NCBI RefSeq assembly: GCF_001659605.2
Contig: NC_035163.2
Span: 32,142,158-32,206,157, forward strand
Source: Manihot esculenta
Lineage: Eukaryota > Streptophyta > Magnoliopsida > Malpighiales > Euphorbiaceae
Direction of reading: 5' to 3'
DNA: 64,000 bases
The notes under the pieces are model-generated. The model saw nothing but the letters and a program-made list of their open reading frames with translations. It was not told the DNA's origin and searched no databases. Below are positions 37,251 to 49,584 of the stretch, one piece after another. Both the position numbers and the translations under genes were made by a program. How positions within the stretch are numbered: position 1 is the first letter of the stretch; the number at the start of each line of letters is the position of its first letter.

Positions 37251-37769
37251 AAATAGGAGAGGAGAAGAGAGGAGAGGAGACGGAGAAGAAATCAAAATAA
37301 CGGAGGGAGACAGAGATCACATGCACACCAGCTATGGAAACTTCTCTTTTCACTCGTCTATGTGTCCGAAGACACGCAACCGGTGAAACCGGTCAAAATA
37401 TCCGCGTAAGAAGATGTGGACCCAGCAGCGGTCCACAAGCAATTAATGCAAAACACCGGCCCAAACAACTGCCTCCTTTACCAGTTTTAACCGACAAATG
37501 TCGGTCATCACACAATGGGAAACCTCTTTACTCTAAGCTGTTGTCCAAATTCAAGTAGGCCATTCACACTTAGGCTTAAAACAGTCACAATTGCTTCTTC
37601 GATTCGGTGTCTTTTCCCTTTTTTTTTTTTTTTTTCAAAAAAAATAATAATTTCGTAATAAGACTTGAAAAATAGAGAAGAAAGAGAAAAGGAGAACAAG
37701 TGCCATACTCAAATGAAGAAGCAGAATATGTGCTTTTGATTTATATTACAAGGATTGCATCAAATTTCT
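37251..37769 (+). promoter_or_regulatory. Upstream region of the WRKY gene
   Basis: A GA-rich block at 37256-37290, then GGTCAA (TTGACC on the minus strand, a W-box core) at 37391-37396, about 375 bp before the start codon. WRKY proteins bind TTGAC cores, so self- or cross-regulation is possible but inferred. The small open frame at 37334-37558 has no recognisable domain. Confidence 0.4.
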
Positions 37770-39229
37770 ATGGAGAAGAGAGAGGATCATCATCGGCAAA
37801 TGATGAAGAATGAGATTTCCATGGCAAATTCCACCACATTCATCACAGAGGAGATGCCCATCACTAGTTTTTCTGCTTTTTCTTCATCATCTTCCACAAC
37901 TCCAACAACATCAGCAAGCATCTTTGACATGATGATGCCATATGATCATATCGCTGATAAAGCCTCCTTAGGCTTCATGGACTTGCTTGATGGGAACCAA
38001 GATTTTGGTACTTCTTTATTACTGGATTGCTTTCAGCTTCAGCCTCCTCCGATTCTTCCTCACCAACCTTTACCCTCACCGGCATCTACTGTTCCTGAAT
38101 CATCTGAGGTCTTGAATACTCCGGCCACTCCTAACTCCTCCTCGATCTCTTCTTCCTCCAATGAAGCAGGAAATGATTCACAAGCTAAAGCTGGAGATGA
38201 AGAAGAGCAGGATCAAGAAAAGAACAAGAAACAGTGAGTGTGTCATCTGTGTCCGTTTCTGGATGATTTTTTTTATTTTATTTTTTTGGCTTTCTTTCTC
38301 GTGTGTATCTGTTACATACAGTGTGTAGTTAGCAAATTTTCCGATAATATGAAACAAGAAACAAAAGAGGTAGTATGGTGTCTTGCGAGAAGAGAATTGG
38401 TAAACATGGGTTTCATTCTGTTTTCTGGAATTAAACTTTTGATTATGAGTTTTATGGGCTTTGTTGTTTCTCTTTTGTGAATCTCTCTGAGAAGTATTGA
38501 ATGTGTGTAATGTTATGGGTTTAGGTTGAAACCCAAAAAGAAGAACCAAAAAAGGCAAAGAGAGCCAAGATTCGCTTTCATGACAAAGAGCGAAGTTGAT
38601 CACCTTGATGATGGGTATAGATGGAGAAAGTACGGCCAAAAAGCAGTGAAAAACAGCCCTTTTCCAAGGTATCATACAAATCGCCCATCTTGTCCCCTTT
38701 GTTGCTTTGCTATGTGCATATATTAATTAAATCGCGTTATTAATTACTTGGGTTGCAAGAATATGCAACGCTTTTGGATGATATTGTGTTGAAAAAGTTT
38801 GTTAATTTATTACTTTTCAGGAGCTATTATCGTTGCACTAGTGCAGGATGTGGGGTGAAGAAGAGAGTAGAGCGATCATCTGAAGATCCCACCATAGTCG
38901 TTACAACCTATGAAGGGCAACACACGCATCCAAGCCCCATAACTCCTAGGGGAAGTATCGGACTTTTGCCAGATTCAGGTTGTTTCGGTGCTGCAACTTC
39001 TTCTTTTGTCCTTCCACAATCTCACTACCAGCAACAACAAAATGCCTATATGTACAGTTCATCCCCTTCTCTGAACATTAGCACTAATAGTAGTTTTAAT
39101 CCCCCATTTTCTCCGAGTTTTCTTCAAGAGAGACGATTAAGTCATTCATCAGCTTCTTTGTTTAGAGATCATGGGCTTCTCCAGGACATCGTGCCTTCCC
39201 AGATGAGAAAGGAGACTCCAGAGGAGTAA
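37770..39229 (+). CDS. WRKY transcription factor, group IIc, WRKY48-like
   Basis: Exons 37770-38233, 38525-38668 and 38821-39229 join with GT-AG introns into 1,017 nt, 338 residues. The N-terminal half is Ser/Thr/Pro-rich and acidic toward its end, with a [10 protein letters not shown] motif near residue 70 as in WRKY23/48-type proteins. Exon 2 gives the basic stretch [10 protein letters not shown], then [28 protein letters not shown] is at residues 188-194. The zinc finger is C208-X4-C213-X23-H237-X-H239. The intron after the PR of FPR sits at the conserved R-type position. The tail carries [15 protein letters not shown], shared with WRKY48-like proteins. It should bind W-boxes in the nucleus; stress or defence roles are inferred from the family. 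The start is the ATG at 37770, the first in frame. Confidence 0.94.
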
Positions 39230-41717
39230 AAGGATTTGCATGTTAGTTTACTGGTATGTAAAATTCTCTGACCTCTCGGGTTCTGTCTCTGGAGATAATT
39301 AATCCCTCTTCATCGATTACCCATTAACTGAACCTTATCGTTGGGAAATGATGATGATGACTAGCCTTTTAATTAGCAACTTATGCAGGGACTTAGCTAG
39401 TTTTCGTTCTTTTGTTTTGTTTTGTTTTTTTTTTTTTGTGTGTTATTCTTTTGTATCCAGATATTATCCGATTATGGAGATAATTGAGTTTTGTATCATC
39501 CTTTTCCCCCTATAATAGCTACTCAAATTTCTTTATATTCTTTGTTGTAATGTCTCATCTCTCTTCTATTTTCTTTGGTTAGATCATGTATGCATGTGCA
39601 TTGACATCAGTATACATAATTAGGGTTAGGGTTTTCCCATATAAGAGAGTCAGGTAAAACTCTTGGGAATTTATGGGAACTTGATCCATTTTCAAATGTG
39701 TAAAGATCACACGACGACGTGTTGGGTATATGTTGTGGCATGTAATGGAGAGGTGCATGAGATGTAACAGTACAATGCCATTAAGAATCATGGGTATTTC
39801 TTCCATTCTAAGGTATATACACAGATGGGAAATTGAAGCATTGAATGATGATGTGAAAAAAATGGGAAAGAAATGGAGTGTGATTCTTGATTGAAAGGAT
39901 GGTGAAAGATTTTGGTGAAGATATGGATTTGGTTGAAGCATTGTTGAAGATAATAGTTTGTGTATCTAAGTCTTGTGGAGTTGTCAAGTCCTTGTCCATA
40001 TTGCACTGTGGTTTAATAGATAATTATATTGGCTTGTTGTTTTGTCATAATTTTTCATCGCTTCTTTAGCTTATTTTTGGAAAAATTCTTTCATTCATTT
40101 AATTTTATTGATTAAATATGTAATAAGAATGGGAAATAATTCATTAATTAGTTTGCTACTTTCAGGCATACAAGATTTGGAGCGACCCATTTGTTACGTC
40201 TAATCTAAGGGAAGGCTTTTGAGAGACAGCACTCCATCAAAATATCCTAATTAATATTAATTCCTATATATATATATATATCCATAACATAAATAATTTA
40301 AAATTTTTTTAATTAGAAATTGGAGATTGAGAGAATAGAATCTAAGATCTCTCATATATACACTTACCATCAGACTAAATATGTGAGTGAGTACATATCC
40401 ATAACATAAATTAAATATTAAATTAACACTTATACCTTTCACTTTTAAAAATAATTTATAATTTGATATATAAATGTCTTGAAGTAGTGTTTCCTACATT
40501 AGAAATAAATGAAGATGAAGAGTTAATTTATATAAATCCGCATATGATAAATTAAACACTCTCATACTCTCATTTCATCTGATTTAAGGTTAGTTCTTGG
40601 AATTGTGGAGCATGCAGGCAGCTGGATAAATATTTAATTATGTTGACAAGTTGCAAAAAGTATTTGACGTGGAAATGTCCCTAATTTTCCCTTTGCTTAG
40701 AAAAGAGATTATTATAATATTTCAAACAATTACTCATTTTATTCAGGTGGGAAATTAACATTTCATATCCTAAATACTCCTAATATAAACATACATAGAC
40801 TAAAACATGAATAATTAATAGTGAAATGGAACAGAGAAAATTATATATATTTGAAGTATTAATCATTATTATTATTTTTTTAATTTCATGTATTAATAAT
40901 TATAATTAATTTCATTTAAATTTTAGTATAATTATTTAATTTAATCTAATATTGAAGCTGTAGCTTAAGAATTAGCAGCAATGAATATTCAGAAATAACA
41001 ACTACTGTTTGCTTTAGGGCTTTAAGCACACAGCTTTTCCTTTGTTATAAATTATGTTAGTACTTCACTTTTCATTTCCTGTTGAGATCTCGTATCATTT
41101 ACAGCCTTCCCTACTCTTCTTCTTTTCCATTTTTCTCCCTCTATCTCTTTATGGGATGATGAAATTCAAACTCTCTTTTATTTTTTTTAATAGGATATTG
41201 AAAGAACTAAAATTTGAATGTGAATATATTAAATAAATTATATATACCATTCAACTAAATTAGACTAAAATCCTTTTAAATATTAATTACTGTCTCTTTT
41301 TCTAAATAAATATAATTATAAAAACACTTTTTTTCAATTTTAAATTCAAATATGGTGCATGATTATTAGAAAAACGAATTTTATAATAATGAATGAATAA
41401 TTTAAATTTCCTTAAAAATATTTAATTTATTGATTAAAAAATTATCAATATATGAGATTAATTGAACTTAGATAGAGTCTTTGAATATTAGATGGCTTAT
41501 TAATCTATTTTCAAGTGAATATATATAAGAGGTATGCGTAATTTACCATTTTCATCCTCATTTATTAAAACACATACGTATATTTTCATACTCGTTTCTT
41601 TTAGTCTTATTGCTTTTACTTGAAAAGAAAAATCATCTTATATAATATCAATAAATTGTAATTTAGAAGTAAAAAAAAATTATTAATTTCAACTAATAAA
41701 TATAAAATTTATATAGT
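39230..41717. other. 3' flank of the WRKY gene and AT-rich intergenic DNA
   Basis: The first 300 or so bases are probably 3'UTR. Frames on both strands at 39579-40069 overlap and have no domain. A (TA) run lies near 40266-40281. Nothing else is supported. Confidence 0.5.
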
Positions 41718-41722
41718 ATTAT

Positions 41723-42173
41723 TGATGATCTGACATTTGGTAAAGGTAGATTCTAGGTCTGTTTTGATAAGTTTAGTTTGGTTTGTATCTCCCTTACTTT
41801 CTTTATTTTTTTTTCTTTTCTCCTTTAATGACGTGTAACTGCCGTCCTGTGTTTGTATCTTCCTGTCAAAGTTATGCTGGCTGTACGTACAGACGTACTA
41901 TATTATTTCCTATCGTCAGACGACCATTTAATTCTATCCAGCGCCATGTAGACACGATTCCGAGTGTTACGTGGTTTGTTGTCGCACGGGACCAAATGGA
42001 TAAATATGGTCAGGCCTCCCGTGTATAAACTCAAGTTCGGTCCAGCTCGTCAAAGCGAGTTGTGGACTTATATGTGAGGCAAGCCTAACTGTTGGGCCTT
42101 AATAGAGTTGGGGCTTGACCTTTCCAATGCGGACCTAGCCTGAGTCGAGGTGTACAGGGCCCGATTATCATCA
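41723..42173 (-). repeat. 3' LTR of the base Tat-like element
   Basis: 451 bp, TGATGATCTGAC at the left and GATTATCATCA at the right. The interior shares GACGTGTAAC, CGTACTAT and the GACCATTTAATTC block with the other LTRs of the family. Next to it, AGTACCCCTTTACCTGCTC (purine-rich on the minus strand) fits a polypurine tract. Confidence 0.75.
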
Positions 42174-42422
42174 AGTACCCCTTTACCTGCTCATTAATTA
42201 TTCCATAATAATTAATGAGGGAGTAAATTTTAAAGCTCCAATTATTACTGCGCGGCTCTCGGAGAGTTCTTGTCAAAATGTCTCTTTTTCGCCTTTACCC
42301 ATTTCAAACTTACGCTTTTGATTTCACTTGCTGCTCTGCCTCTTACGCTGCTTCTGCTATCTTGCATTTTCTCTTCCCTATAATTTCTACATTTCTAATT
42401 CGAGGTACGTTCTACTCTTCTC

Positions 42423-44168
42423 ATGGCTTCTACTAGAATTTTCGATGTAATGGGTCTGGTGTTCTCTATCACCCCTTCCTCTCTTTCTCATTACTTTTCC
42501 AACGATTATTCTAACACTACCATCTATAGAATTAGGGCACCCCTACCTAATGAGAAGATTGTTCTCCTCTACCCACCGCCGGTGGGTCTGATAGATGCCC
42601 AGCAAGGACGCAATCTGGATTTTTTTGTCAAACAACGAGATTTCAAGTTGACCTTCGAGTCCTCGGATGCTGTCCCTTAATTCCATCTTGTTCATGTGCT
42701 ATTTCGAGTCCGTTTGTCTGTGCTGGCATTACCGCTTCTATTGAGCTATTCTACATCTTTTTTTTTTTTAAACTCGTTAAGTCTACCCATGGGTTATATT
42801 AGTTTAGTCTCCAGTCTGGATTACCTATATTTGCTGGGTATAAGGACTCAATAAAGGGTTGGATCGAGGTTTTTGTCGTTGCCGAGCTAAAAGAGAGCTT
42901 GAGGATTAATTGGTAGGGGTGAGTAGTATTCGGTTTAAACCGAAAAAACCGACCGAACCAAATTAATTTAAAAATTCAGTTTGATTTTTTATTTAATTCG
43001 GTTCAGTTTTTAATTTAAAAAATTTTGGTTATTTCGGTTCGGTTCGATTTTGATCAGAAAAAAATAAAAATACCGAACCGAACCGATTAGTGATAATAAT
43101 ATGTTATTTTCAATAATGTAGAGAAATTAAATCATATTAAGATTAAAATATTTTAATTAAATTTTAAAATACTAAAAATAAAGTGGAGAAAATAAAAAAA
43201 TTATTAAAAATTGAAACCGATCAAACCGAATCAAATCAGACCGATTCAATTCGATTCGGTTTTTTACCAAAATCAGTTCGGTTTTTATAAATACTAAAAT
43301 TTTGATTTTCGGTTTATTCGGTTTGGTTTGGTTTTGAACCGAACCAATCGAATGCTCAAGCCTATTAATTGGGATATTGACCTCTCCTAAGGGGAGGTCC
43401 CCCAAGCTTGTAACGACTTTCTTAGGTTAAGTCTAGCGGACCAAGTTTGCCTTCTTCAACTGACCTCTATAAAGAAGAAGTATGACATCGAGAAGTGCAT
43501 GTTTATGTCCAATCTGCGGGACTGTCGAAAAGCTAGTATTCTTTTCTGGTTTTCTTTCCTTTTATGTTATTCTTTGTTGTTTCGAGCTCTAACTGAACTA
43601 ATATTTTTTTTTTTTCAGTTTATGCTGTATCAATGGACACCATCAAGCTCTCCAGGAATTTCACCCTATCCCAGAAGAGCATGAAGGCGACTCTGGCTGC
43701 TTTTAAGGCCAAGAAAACCATTGCTGATGTGACCCGGGAGTTCTTCCAGGCCACAGACCCTGCTTCTGCAACTCGTTGCTCTACCCCTACCCCTTCTCTA
43801 GCTTTGGTGCCCGTGGTAGAGGGCTCTCACTCTGCCGCCTCGAGGAAGTCGATCCCCGCTAAAGCGCCGGCTCCTGCCAAGACTCCTCTTGCTCCCAAGA
43901 AATCCCCTAAGAAGTCCATCACGCTCAGCGAGTCAGCTGGAGGCGGGGCTGCCAAGCGGGCTCGAACTGCGAAACCTGCGACTGAGGACAGGGCTGCTAA
44001 GCATACCCTTACCTTAGAACCTGTAAGGGCAGCCCCTTCCTCTCCAGTTGATAAAGGGAAAAAGATGGTAGAGCACCTATCATTTATCCCGGACAACGAG
44101 CTACTGCACGTTGCCGAGGTGACTGCTGAGTCTATTCTAGCTTCTGTGGCTGAGATGCTGCATGAGAT
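42423..44168 (+). pseudogene. Antisense Transposase_28-type gene, 5' part, split by a MITE
   Basis: ATG at 42423 opens MASTRIFDVMGLVFSITPSS, paralogous to the start at 30369, and stops at 42680. Homology resumes in other frames up to GVEVFVVAELKESLRIN-like sequence just before the MITE at 42914 and continues after it. A T-rich tract ending TTTTTTTTTTTCAG at 43618 looks like an intron end. A clean frame from 43633 (MDTIKLSRNFTLSQKSMKAT) then runs through Lys/Ala/Pro-rich sequence (APAKTPLAPKKSPKK) to 44168, where the Tekay LTR begins. The distal part is at 56856-57940. Function of these extra genes is unknown. Confidence 0.7.
42905..43372. mobile_element. MULE-like MITE with 9 bp TSD
   Basis: A 450 bp non-coding element (42914-43363) flanked by the perfect duplication ATTAATTGG (42905-42913 and 43364-43372). 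Its ends are inverted and similar: TAGGGGTGAGTAGTATTCGG at the left, and AGGCTTGAGCATTCG when the right end is reverse-complemented. Subterminal CGGTTCGGTT-type repeats face each other. The 9 bp duplication points to the Mutator superfamily. The paralogous gene near 30880-30910 lacks it, giving an empty-site comparison. The minus frame at 43172-43405 is incidental. Confidence 0.88.
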
Positions 44169-46492
44169 TGTAACGACCCGAAAATCGGACCGCTACCGGC
44201 GCTAGGATCCAGATCGGCTTAAGGCCGCCGGGACCCGTAGCAAGCCTGACATAGAACCTGTAAACCTGTTCAATCCCATACATGATCATCAATCATACAT
44301 AAAAATTAAAACTTTTCTTTCATTCATTCCTCATACACCAAACTCAACCTGTGCATGCACTAACATAATCATAAACTTGACCCCTCAGTGGGATCTCATC
44401 AATGCCCCAATGGGCGATACATCATAAGTTGAGTTGGTTAAACATAAACATCAGTAGACATTAAGATCATGTATCAACAAGGGATTACAATACTCATAGG
44501 GTCAAGCACATCTATAACCTCAATATACCTCATTACATAACATACTGTAATCTCTTACATTACATCATGGTACAATTGTCATGTCCACAATCTAACTATT
44601 ACATAAACATACTTCAAAACTCTGGCTAACCTCCTGATCTACCCTGTACTTGCACATCTGGGGTTAGGGGAGAGGGGTGAGCTACAAAGCCCAGTGAGCA
44701 GAATAGTGAAATCATATATTAAAATTTCATGCTTTCATGAAATGCAACACATCACAACAAATCACATCTCGGATGGTATTGTCGCCTATAGTCCTCTCCA
44801 TTCCAAAGTGCCGGGACGTAGAATGGGTACAACCGGTCTTTCTCTTAACATAACATATCATACATACCAATGTGCCAGGGACGTAGAATGGGTACAACCT
44901 GGACTTTCTCTTACATCGTGCCAGGGACGTAGAATGGGTACAACCTGGACTTCCATACCATATCATGCCGTAACATCATCATACCATATGAGGACTAAAG
45001 GATCATCCAATAACCAATCCACATCAACATCATAATGCAATGCAACATATTCGTGAATACTAATGCAAACAACCTACTACATCTCATGGCATTCATGATG
45101 CATGGATCATGCTCAAAATTCATATTTCATTTATTTTAAAACTTAAGGTTTATTCCACTCACCTCTGACTAGCTCTGACAAACTCTGTAGCAGCTGGCTC
45201 ACTGCTGGGGTCCTCGGTTCCTTGGGTCCGAACCTACACGGGTGGACTCCAATGAGGGACCAAACATACATAAACATAACTCTAATATACTCCCCAAAAA
45301 CCCCCTAAAACATCATAAAACAATTACATAAAAACATGCAAGAAATGGCTAGACAGGGCACTTTCGGCGGCAGGTTCGGCGGCCGAAAGTCCCTTCAGAG
45401 CCGAAAGTCAGGCAGGTTCGGCGGCACCTTCGGCGGCCGAAACTCCCAGACAGAGGCGAAACTCATGCATGTTCGGCGGCACCTTCGGCGGCCGAAAGTC
45501 CCAGACAGAGACGAAAGTCTCTTTTCGGGGGCAATTTCGGCAGCCGAAAGGCCTGCCTCCTCAGCCATGTTCGGCGGCCGAAAGTTCCTTCGGCTGCCGA
45601 ACCTGGTTTCTGCCAAAGGGCAGAAACTTGGCTCCCTTATGCATTTTTGCCTCCAAACTCACCAATCATGCATAAACCTATTCTACAATATTCCCAAGCA
45701 TTCACAAGCAAACATACAAGCTCCTAGGGGCATCAAACCAACAAAAACCCCAACTACAACACACAAGCAAGTCACATTGCTAAAAAACATAACATTTGCT
45801 TAAAAACTCATACAACCCTATACATGCCATTCTACCCCATAAAACAACTTAAAACTTACTTAAAACATACAATGAGCTCAAGATCGGCTCTTACCTCTTG
45901 AAGATCGAGAGAGAGACGACCTAAACTCGGAGATCCAAGCAAATGAGCTCCTGAGTTCCCAAAGCTCCAAAACTTGTCTTAAATGCTCAAAACTTGCAAT
46001 GAGAGGTGAAAACTCAAGAAAGATGGAGGAGATTTGGAGAAAGAACACAAGATCTGGGGAGAGGGAGGTCGGAAGCTAGCTGTGGCCGAAAATGGGAGAA
46101 AACTCGCCCATTTCGGCTAAGTGACCCTTTTATAGGTGGCTGGCCAGGCCACGTTCGGGGGCCGAAAATGCCTTCGCATGCATGCCATGTTCGGCGGCCG
46201 AACTTGGGTTTTGGCGGCCGAACCTGGACTTCCCTCACTCATGCTTTCGGGGGCCTAACGTGCCTCCAAAACGCATGCATGTTCGGCGGCCGAACTTTAC
46301 TTTCGGCGGCCGAACCTGGGTTTTCCTCCAAAGACTTTTCATGCAAAAACTCATTTAATTTTCATACTTAAAATCATTAAAAACATTAAAACATTTCATG
46401 AAAACATGGTTTTACCCTTCTAGAGGTCTCCGACATCCGAGATTCCACCGGACGGTAGGAATTTCGATACCGGAGTCTAGCCGGGTATTACA
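44169..46492 (-). repeat. 3' LTR of element A
   Basis: 2,324 bp. A minus-strand TATA box (TATAAAAGGG) lies at 46125-46134. Palindromic TTCGGCGGCCGAA-type motifs cluster at 46150-46320 and 45360-45610. A threefold subrepeat built on GACGTAGAATGGGTACAACC lies at 44808-44953. LTR open frames are products of these motifs and not genes. Confidence 0.93.
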
Positions 46493-46504
46493 TTCTCCCC
46501 CCTT
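46493..46504 (-). other. Polypurine tract of element A
   Basis: Read on the minus strand, AAGGGGGGAGAA sits immediately before the 3' LTR, the position used to prime plus-strand DNA synthesis. Confidence 0.8.
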
Positions 46505-46597
46505 AAGAACATTCGTCCCCGAATGTACCTCAACTAGCACACATAACATGGCATAAAACATAACATACATAGCACATAAACACATAGGGATCTAACC

Positions 46598-47014
46598 TTA
46601 AAAGAGATGAGGGTACTGCTGGAGCATAGACTCCCGTGTCTCCCAAGTGCATTCCTCCAAATTGTGGTGGTTCCACAGGACTTTCACCATTGGGATTTCC
46701 TTGTTTCTTAACTTTCTGATCTGGGTGTCTATGATCCATACTGGCTGTTCAACATAGGTGAGATCCTCTTGGACCTCCACATCAGGCTCACTAAGAACCT
46801 TGCTCGGATCTGACACAAACTTCCTCAACATTGAAACATGGAAAACCGGATGGATTCTTTCCATTGGAGCAGGTAAATCCAACTTGTACGACACATTCCC
46901 AATCTTTTGCAAGATTTCAAAGGGTCCGATGTATCGTGGGGCTAGTTTACCTTTCTTCCCGAAGCGAACCACTCCCTTCACTGGAGACACCTTGAGCAAT
47001 ACCAAATCCCCCTC
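46598..47014 (-). pseudogene. Element A integrase tail and chromodomain
   Basis: Continues the pol frame after a TAG at 47015-47017. It contains [31 protein letters not shown] and a C-terminal chromodomain (EQPVWIIDTQIRKLRNKEIP, then [16 protein letters not shown]). Chromodomains of this clade are thought to direct insertion into heterochromatin. The stop upstream separates it from the integrase core. Confidence 0.88.
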
Positions 47015-47772
47015 CTAAAACTCTAACTGTCTTCTGCGGACGTCTGCATAGCTCTTCTGTCTGCTTGCAGCAGTCTTGATCCTTTCTCTGATTATGGGTA
47101 CTACCCTGCTGGTAATCTCTACTAGCTCAGGCCCTGCCAAGGCCTTTTCTCCAACTTCTTCCCAGCAAACAGGTGATCTGCACTTCCTTCCATATAAAGC
47201 TTCATATGGAGCCATCCCGATGCTAGCATGATGGCTGTTATTGTAGGCAAACTCCACCAAAGGTAGATGCTGCCTCCAAGAACCGCCAAAGTCCAGCACA
47301 CACATTCTGAGCATATCCTCGATAGTCTGGATGGTCCTTTCTGACTGTCCATCAGTCTGGGGGTGGAAAGCAGTACTGAAATCCAACCTGGTACCCATGG
47401 CGTTCTGCAGACTCCGCCAAAATCTGGAGGTGAACTGGGGCCCTCTATCAGACACTATTGAAACAAGAACCCCATGCAGCCTGACGATCTCATCTACATA
47501 CACCTGCGCCAACTTGTCCACAGAGTAGCCACTCCTGATAGGGATGAAGTGAGCAGATTTGGTGAGTTTGTCCACGATCACCCATATGGAGTCCACTCTG
47601 TTAGACGCCGCCGGTAACCCCACTACGAAGTCCATAGCTATATTTTCCCATTTCCACTTTGGAATAGGTAGCGGGTTAAGCATTCCAGCCGGCTTCTGAT
47701 GTTCCAGCTTCACTCTCTGACACACTTCGCAGGCTGACACAAACTGTGCCACTTCTTTCTTCATAGCTGGCC
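47015..47772 (-). pseudogene. Element A integrase core
   Basis: Holds the second half of the HHCC finger (CEVCQRVK) and the D,D,E core: AMDFVVGLP, then [14 protein letters not shown], then [13 protein letters not shown]. The upstream frame is offset by a missing base near 47772, and it ends in an in-frame TAG where element B has CAG. Confidence 0.9.
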
Positions 47773-49584
47773 CCAATAAACCTTCTTTAGATCTTGATAC
47801 ATCTTGGTGGTTCCGGGGTGAATGCTGTATCTTGCATTATGAGCCTCTCTCATAATGTCTCCTTTTAGCCCAATGTCATCTGGTACACATAGTCTGCTCC
47901 CATAGCGGAGGATCCCCTTGCTGTCGAATCTGAACTCACTATCATTGCCTGACTGAACAGTCCTGGCAATCTTCACTAACTCCGGGTCCTCATGCTGTTT
48001 CTGAGCCACCTGCTCCAGAAACACGGGTGCCACTCTCATCTGGGCCACCAAGGCACCTGTACCAGACAACTCCATCTGTAGACCTTCCTCAATAAGCTTA
48101 TAGAGCTCCTTCGCCACTGGCCTCCTCTCTGCCGATATGTGGGATAAACTGCCTAGTGACTTCCGGCTTAGGGCGTCTGCCACGACATTCGCCTTACCCG
48201 GATGGTACTGAATCTTGCAATCATAGTCACTCAGCAGCTCCACCCATCTCCTCTGTCTCAAATTTAGATCTCTTTGACTCAGGATGTACTGCAGGCTTTT
48301 ATGATCTGTGAAGATCTCACATTTTACCCCGTAGAGGTAGTGCCTCCACATCTTGAGTGCAAAGATTACTGCTGCCATCTCCAGGTCATGTGTGGGGTAA
48401 TTCAACTCGTGCTTCTTCAGCTGCCTAGAAGCATAAGCGATCACCCTCTCCTTCTGCATTAGTACACAACCCAGTCCCACACGGGATGCATCACAAAAGA
48501 CCGTAAAGTCCTCATCACTAGATGGCAGAGCTAAAACTGGTGCTGAAGTCAACCTCTTCTTAAGCTTTTCAAAACTCTCTTCGCACTGGTCGGTCCATAG
48601 AAACTTCTGATTCTTCCTGGTTAGTCTGGTCAGAGGAGCTGCTATTTTCGAGAAGTCCTGAACGAACCTCCTGTAGTAACCTGCCAAACCCAAGAAACTC
48701 CCGATCTCCGTCACTGAAGTGGGTCTAGGCCAGTTAGCCACAATTTCTGTCTTCTTGGGGTCTACCTCTATCCCATTCTCTGACACTACATGCCCCAAGA
48801 ACGAAATGCTCCTCAGCCAGAACTCATATTTAGAGAACTTGGCATACAAGCCATGTTCCCTCAAAGTCTGCAGAACCAACCTCAGATGATGGGCATGCTC
48901 CTCTGCATTCCTAGAATACATTAAGATATCATCTATGAAGACAATAACAAAGTGATCCAGGTATTGGCTAAACACTCTGTTCATGAGATCCATGAATGCT
49001 GCAGGGGCGTTGGTTAACCCGAACGGCATTACAAGGAACTCAAAATGCCCATATCTGGTCCTGAAAGCTGTCTTCGGCACATCTTCATCCCTTATCCTTA
49101 GCTGATGGTACCCCGATCTCAGATCTATTTTGGAGAAACAACCCGCTCCTGCTAGCTGGTCGAATAGATCATCGATCCTTGGCAGAGGGTACCTATTTTT
49201 GGTAGTGACTTTGTTCAACTGCCTGTAGTCGATACAAAGTCTAAGGGATCCATCCTTCTTCCTCACAAACAAGACCGGAGCACCCCAAGGTGAGGTACTC
49301 TGTCGGATGAAGCCCTTCTCTACCAGCTCTTGCAACTGTTCTTTCAACTCCTTCAATTCGGCTGGGGCCATCCTGTAGGGAGGGGTAGAGATCGGTCTAG
49401 TTCCAGGCACCAACTCTATCTCGAACTCTATCTCCCTAGCAGGTGGTAAACCTGGAAGCTCATCAGGAAAGACATCCTGAAACTCTCTGACAACTGGCAC
49501 TGAGGCTAGCTCCCTGACCTGACTGTCTAGCTCTCTCACATGAGCTAAGTACCCCTGACATCCCTTCCTAAGCAACCTACGAGC
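47773..49584 (-). pseudogene. Element A reverse transcriptase and RNase H
   Basis: Contains the RT motifs [38 protein letters not shown] and the catalytic VIVFIDDIL. RNase H follows with [42 protein letters not shown] and [10 protein letters not shown]. Its upstream boundary is the TAG at 49585-49587; element B reads CAG there. Confidence 0.92.

Noticed and set aside
37334..37558. 74-codon frame upstream of the WRKY gene
   Set aside because: No recognisable domain, and it lies in the probable promoter/leader.
39620..39636. Telomere-like AGGGTTAGGGTT
   Set aside because: Only two units in ordinary intergenic DNA; too short for an interstitial telomere.
39579..40069. Overlapping frames on both strands 3' of the WRKY gene
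   Set aside because: Both strands are open by composition; no motif recognised on either.
44169..44208. C-terminal extension of the antisense gene frame (VTTRKSDRYRR)
   Set aside because: These codons are read from the Tekay LTR, not from the gene.
45336..46371. Open frames of 60-155 codons in Tekay LTRs, and their copies at 55146-56198 and 50540-51477
   Set aside because: They come from the GC-rich palindromes; the frames differ between LTR subfamilies and have no domain.
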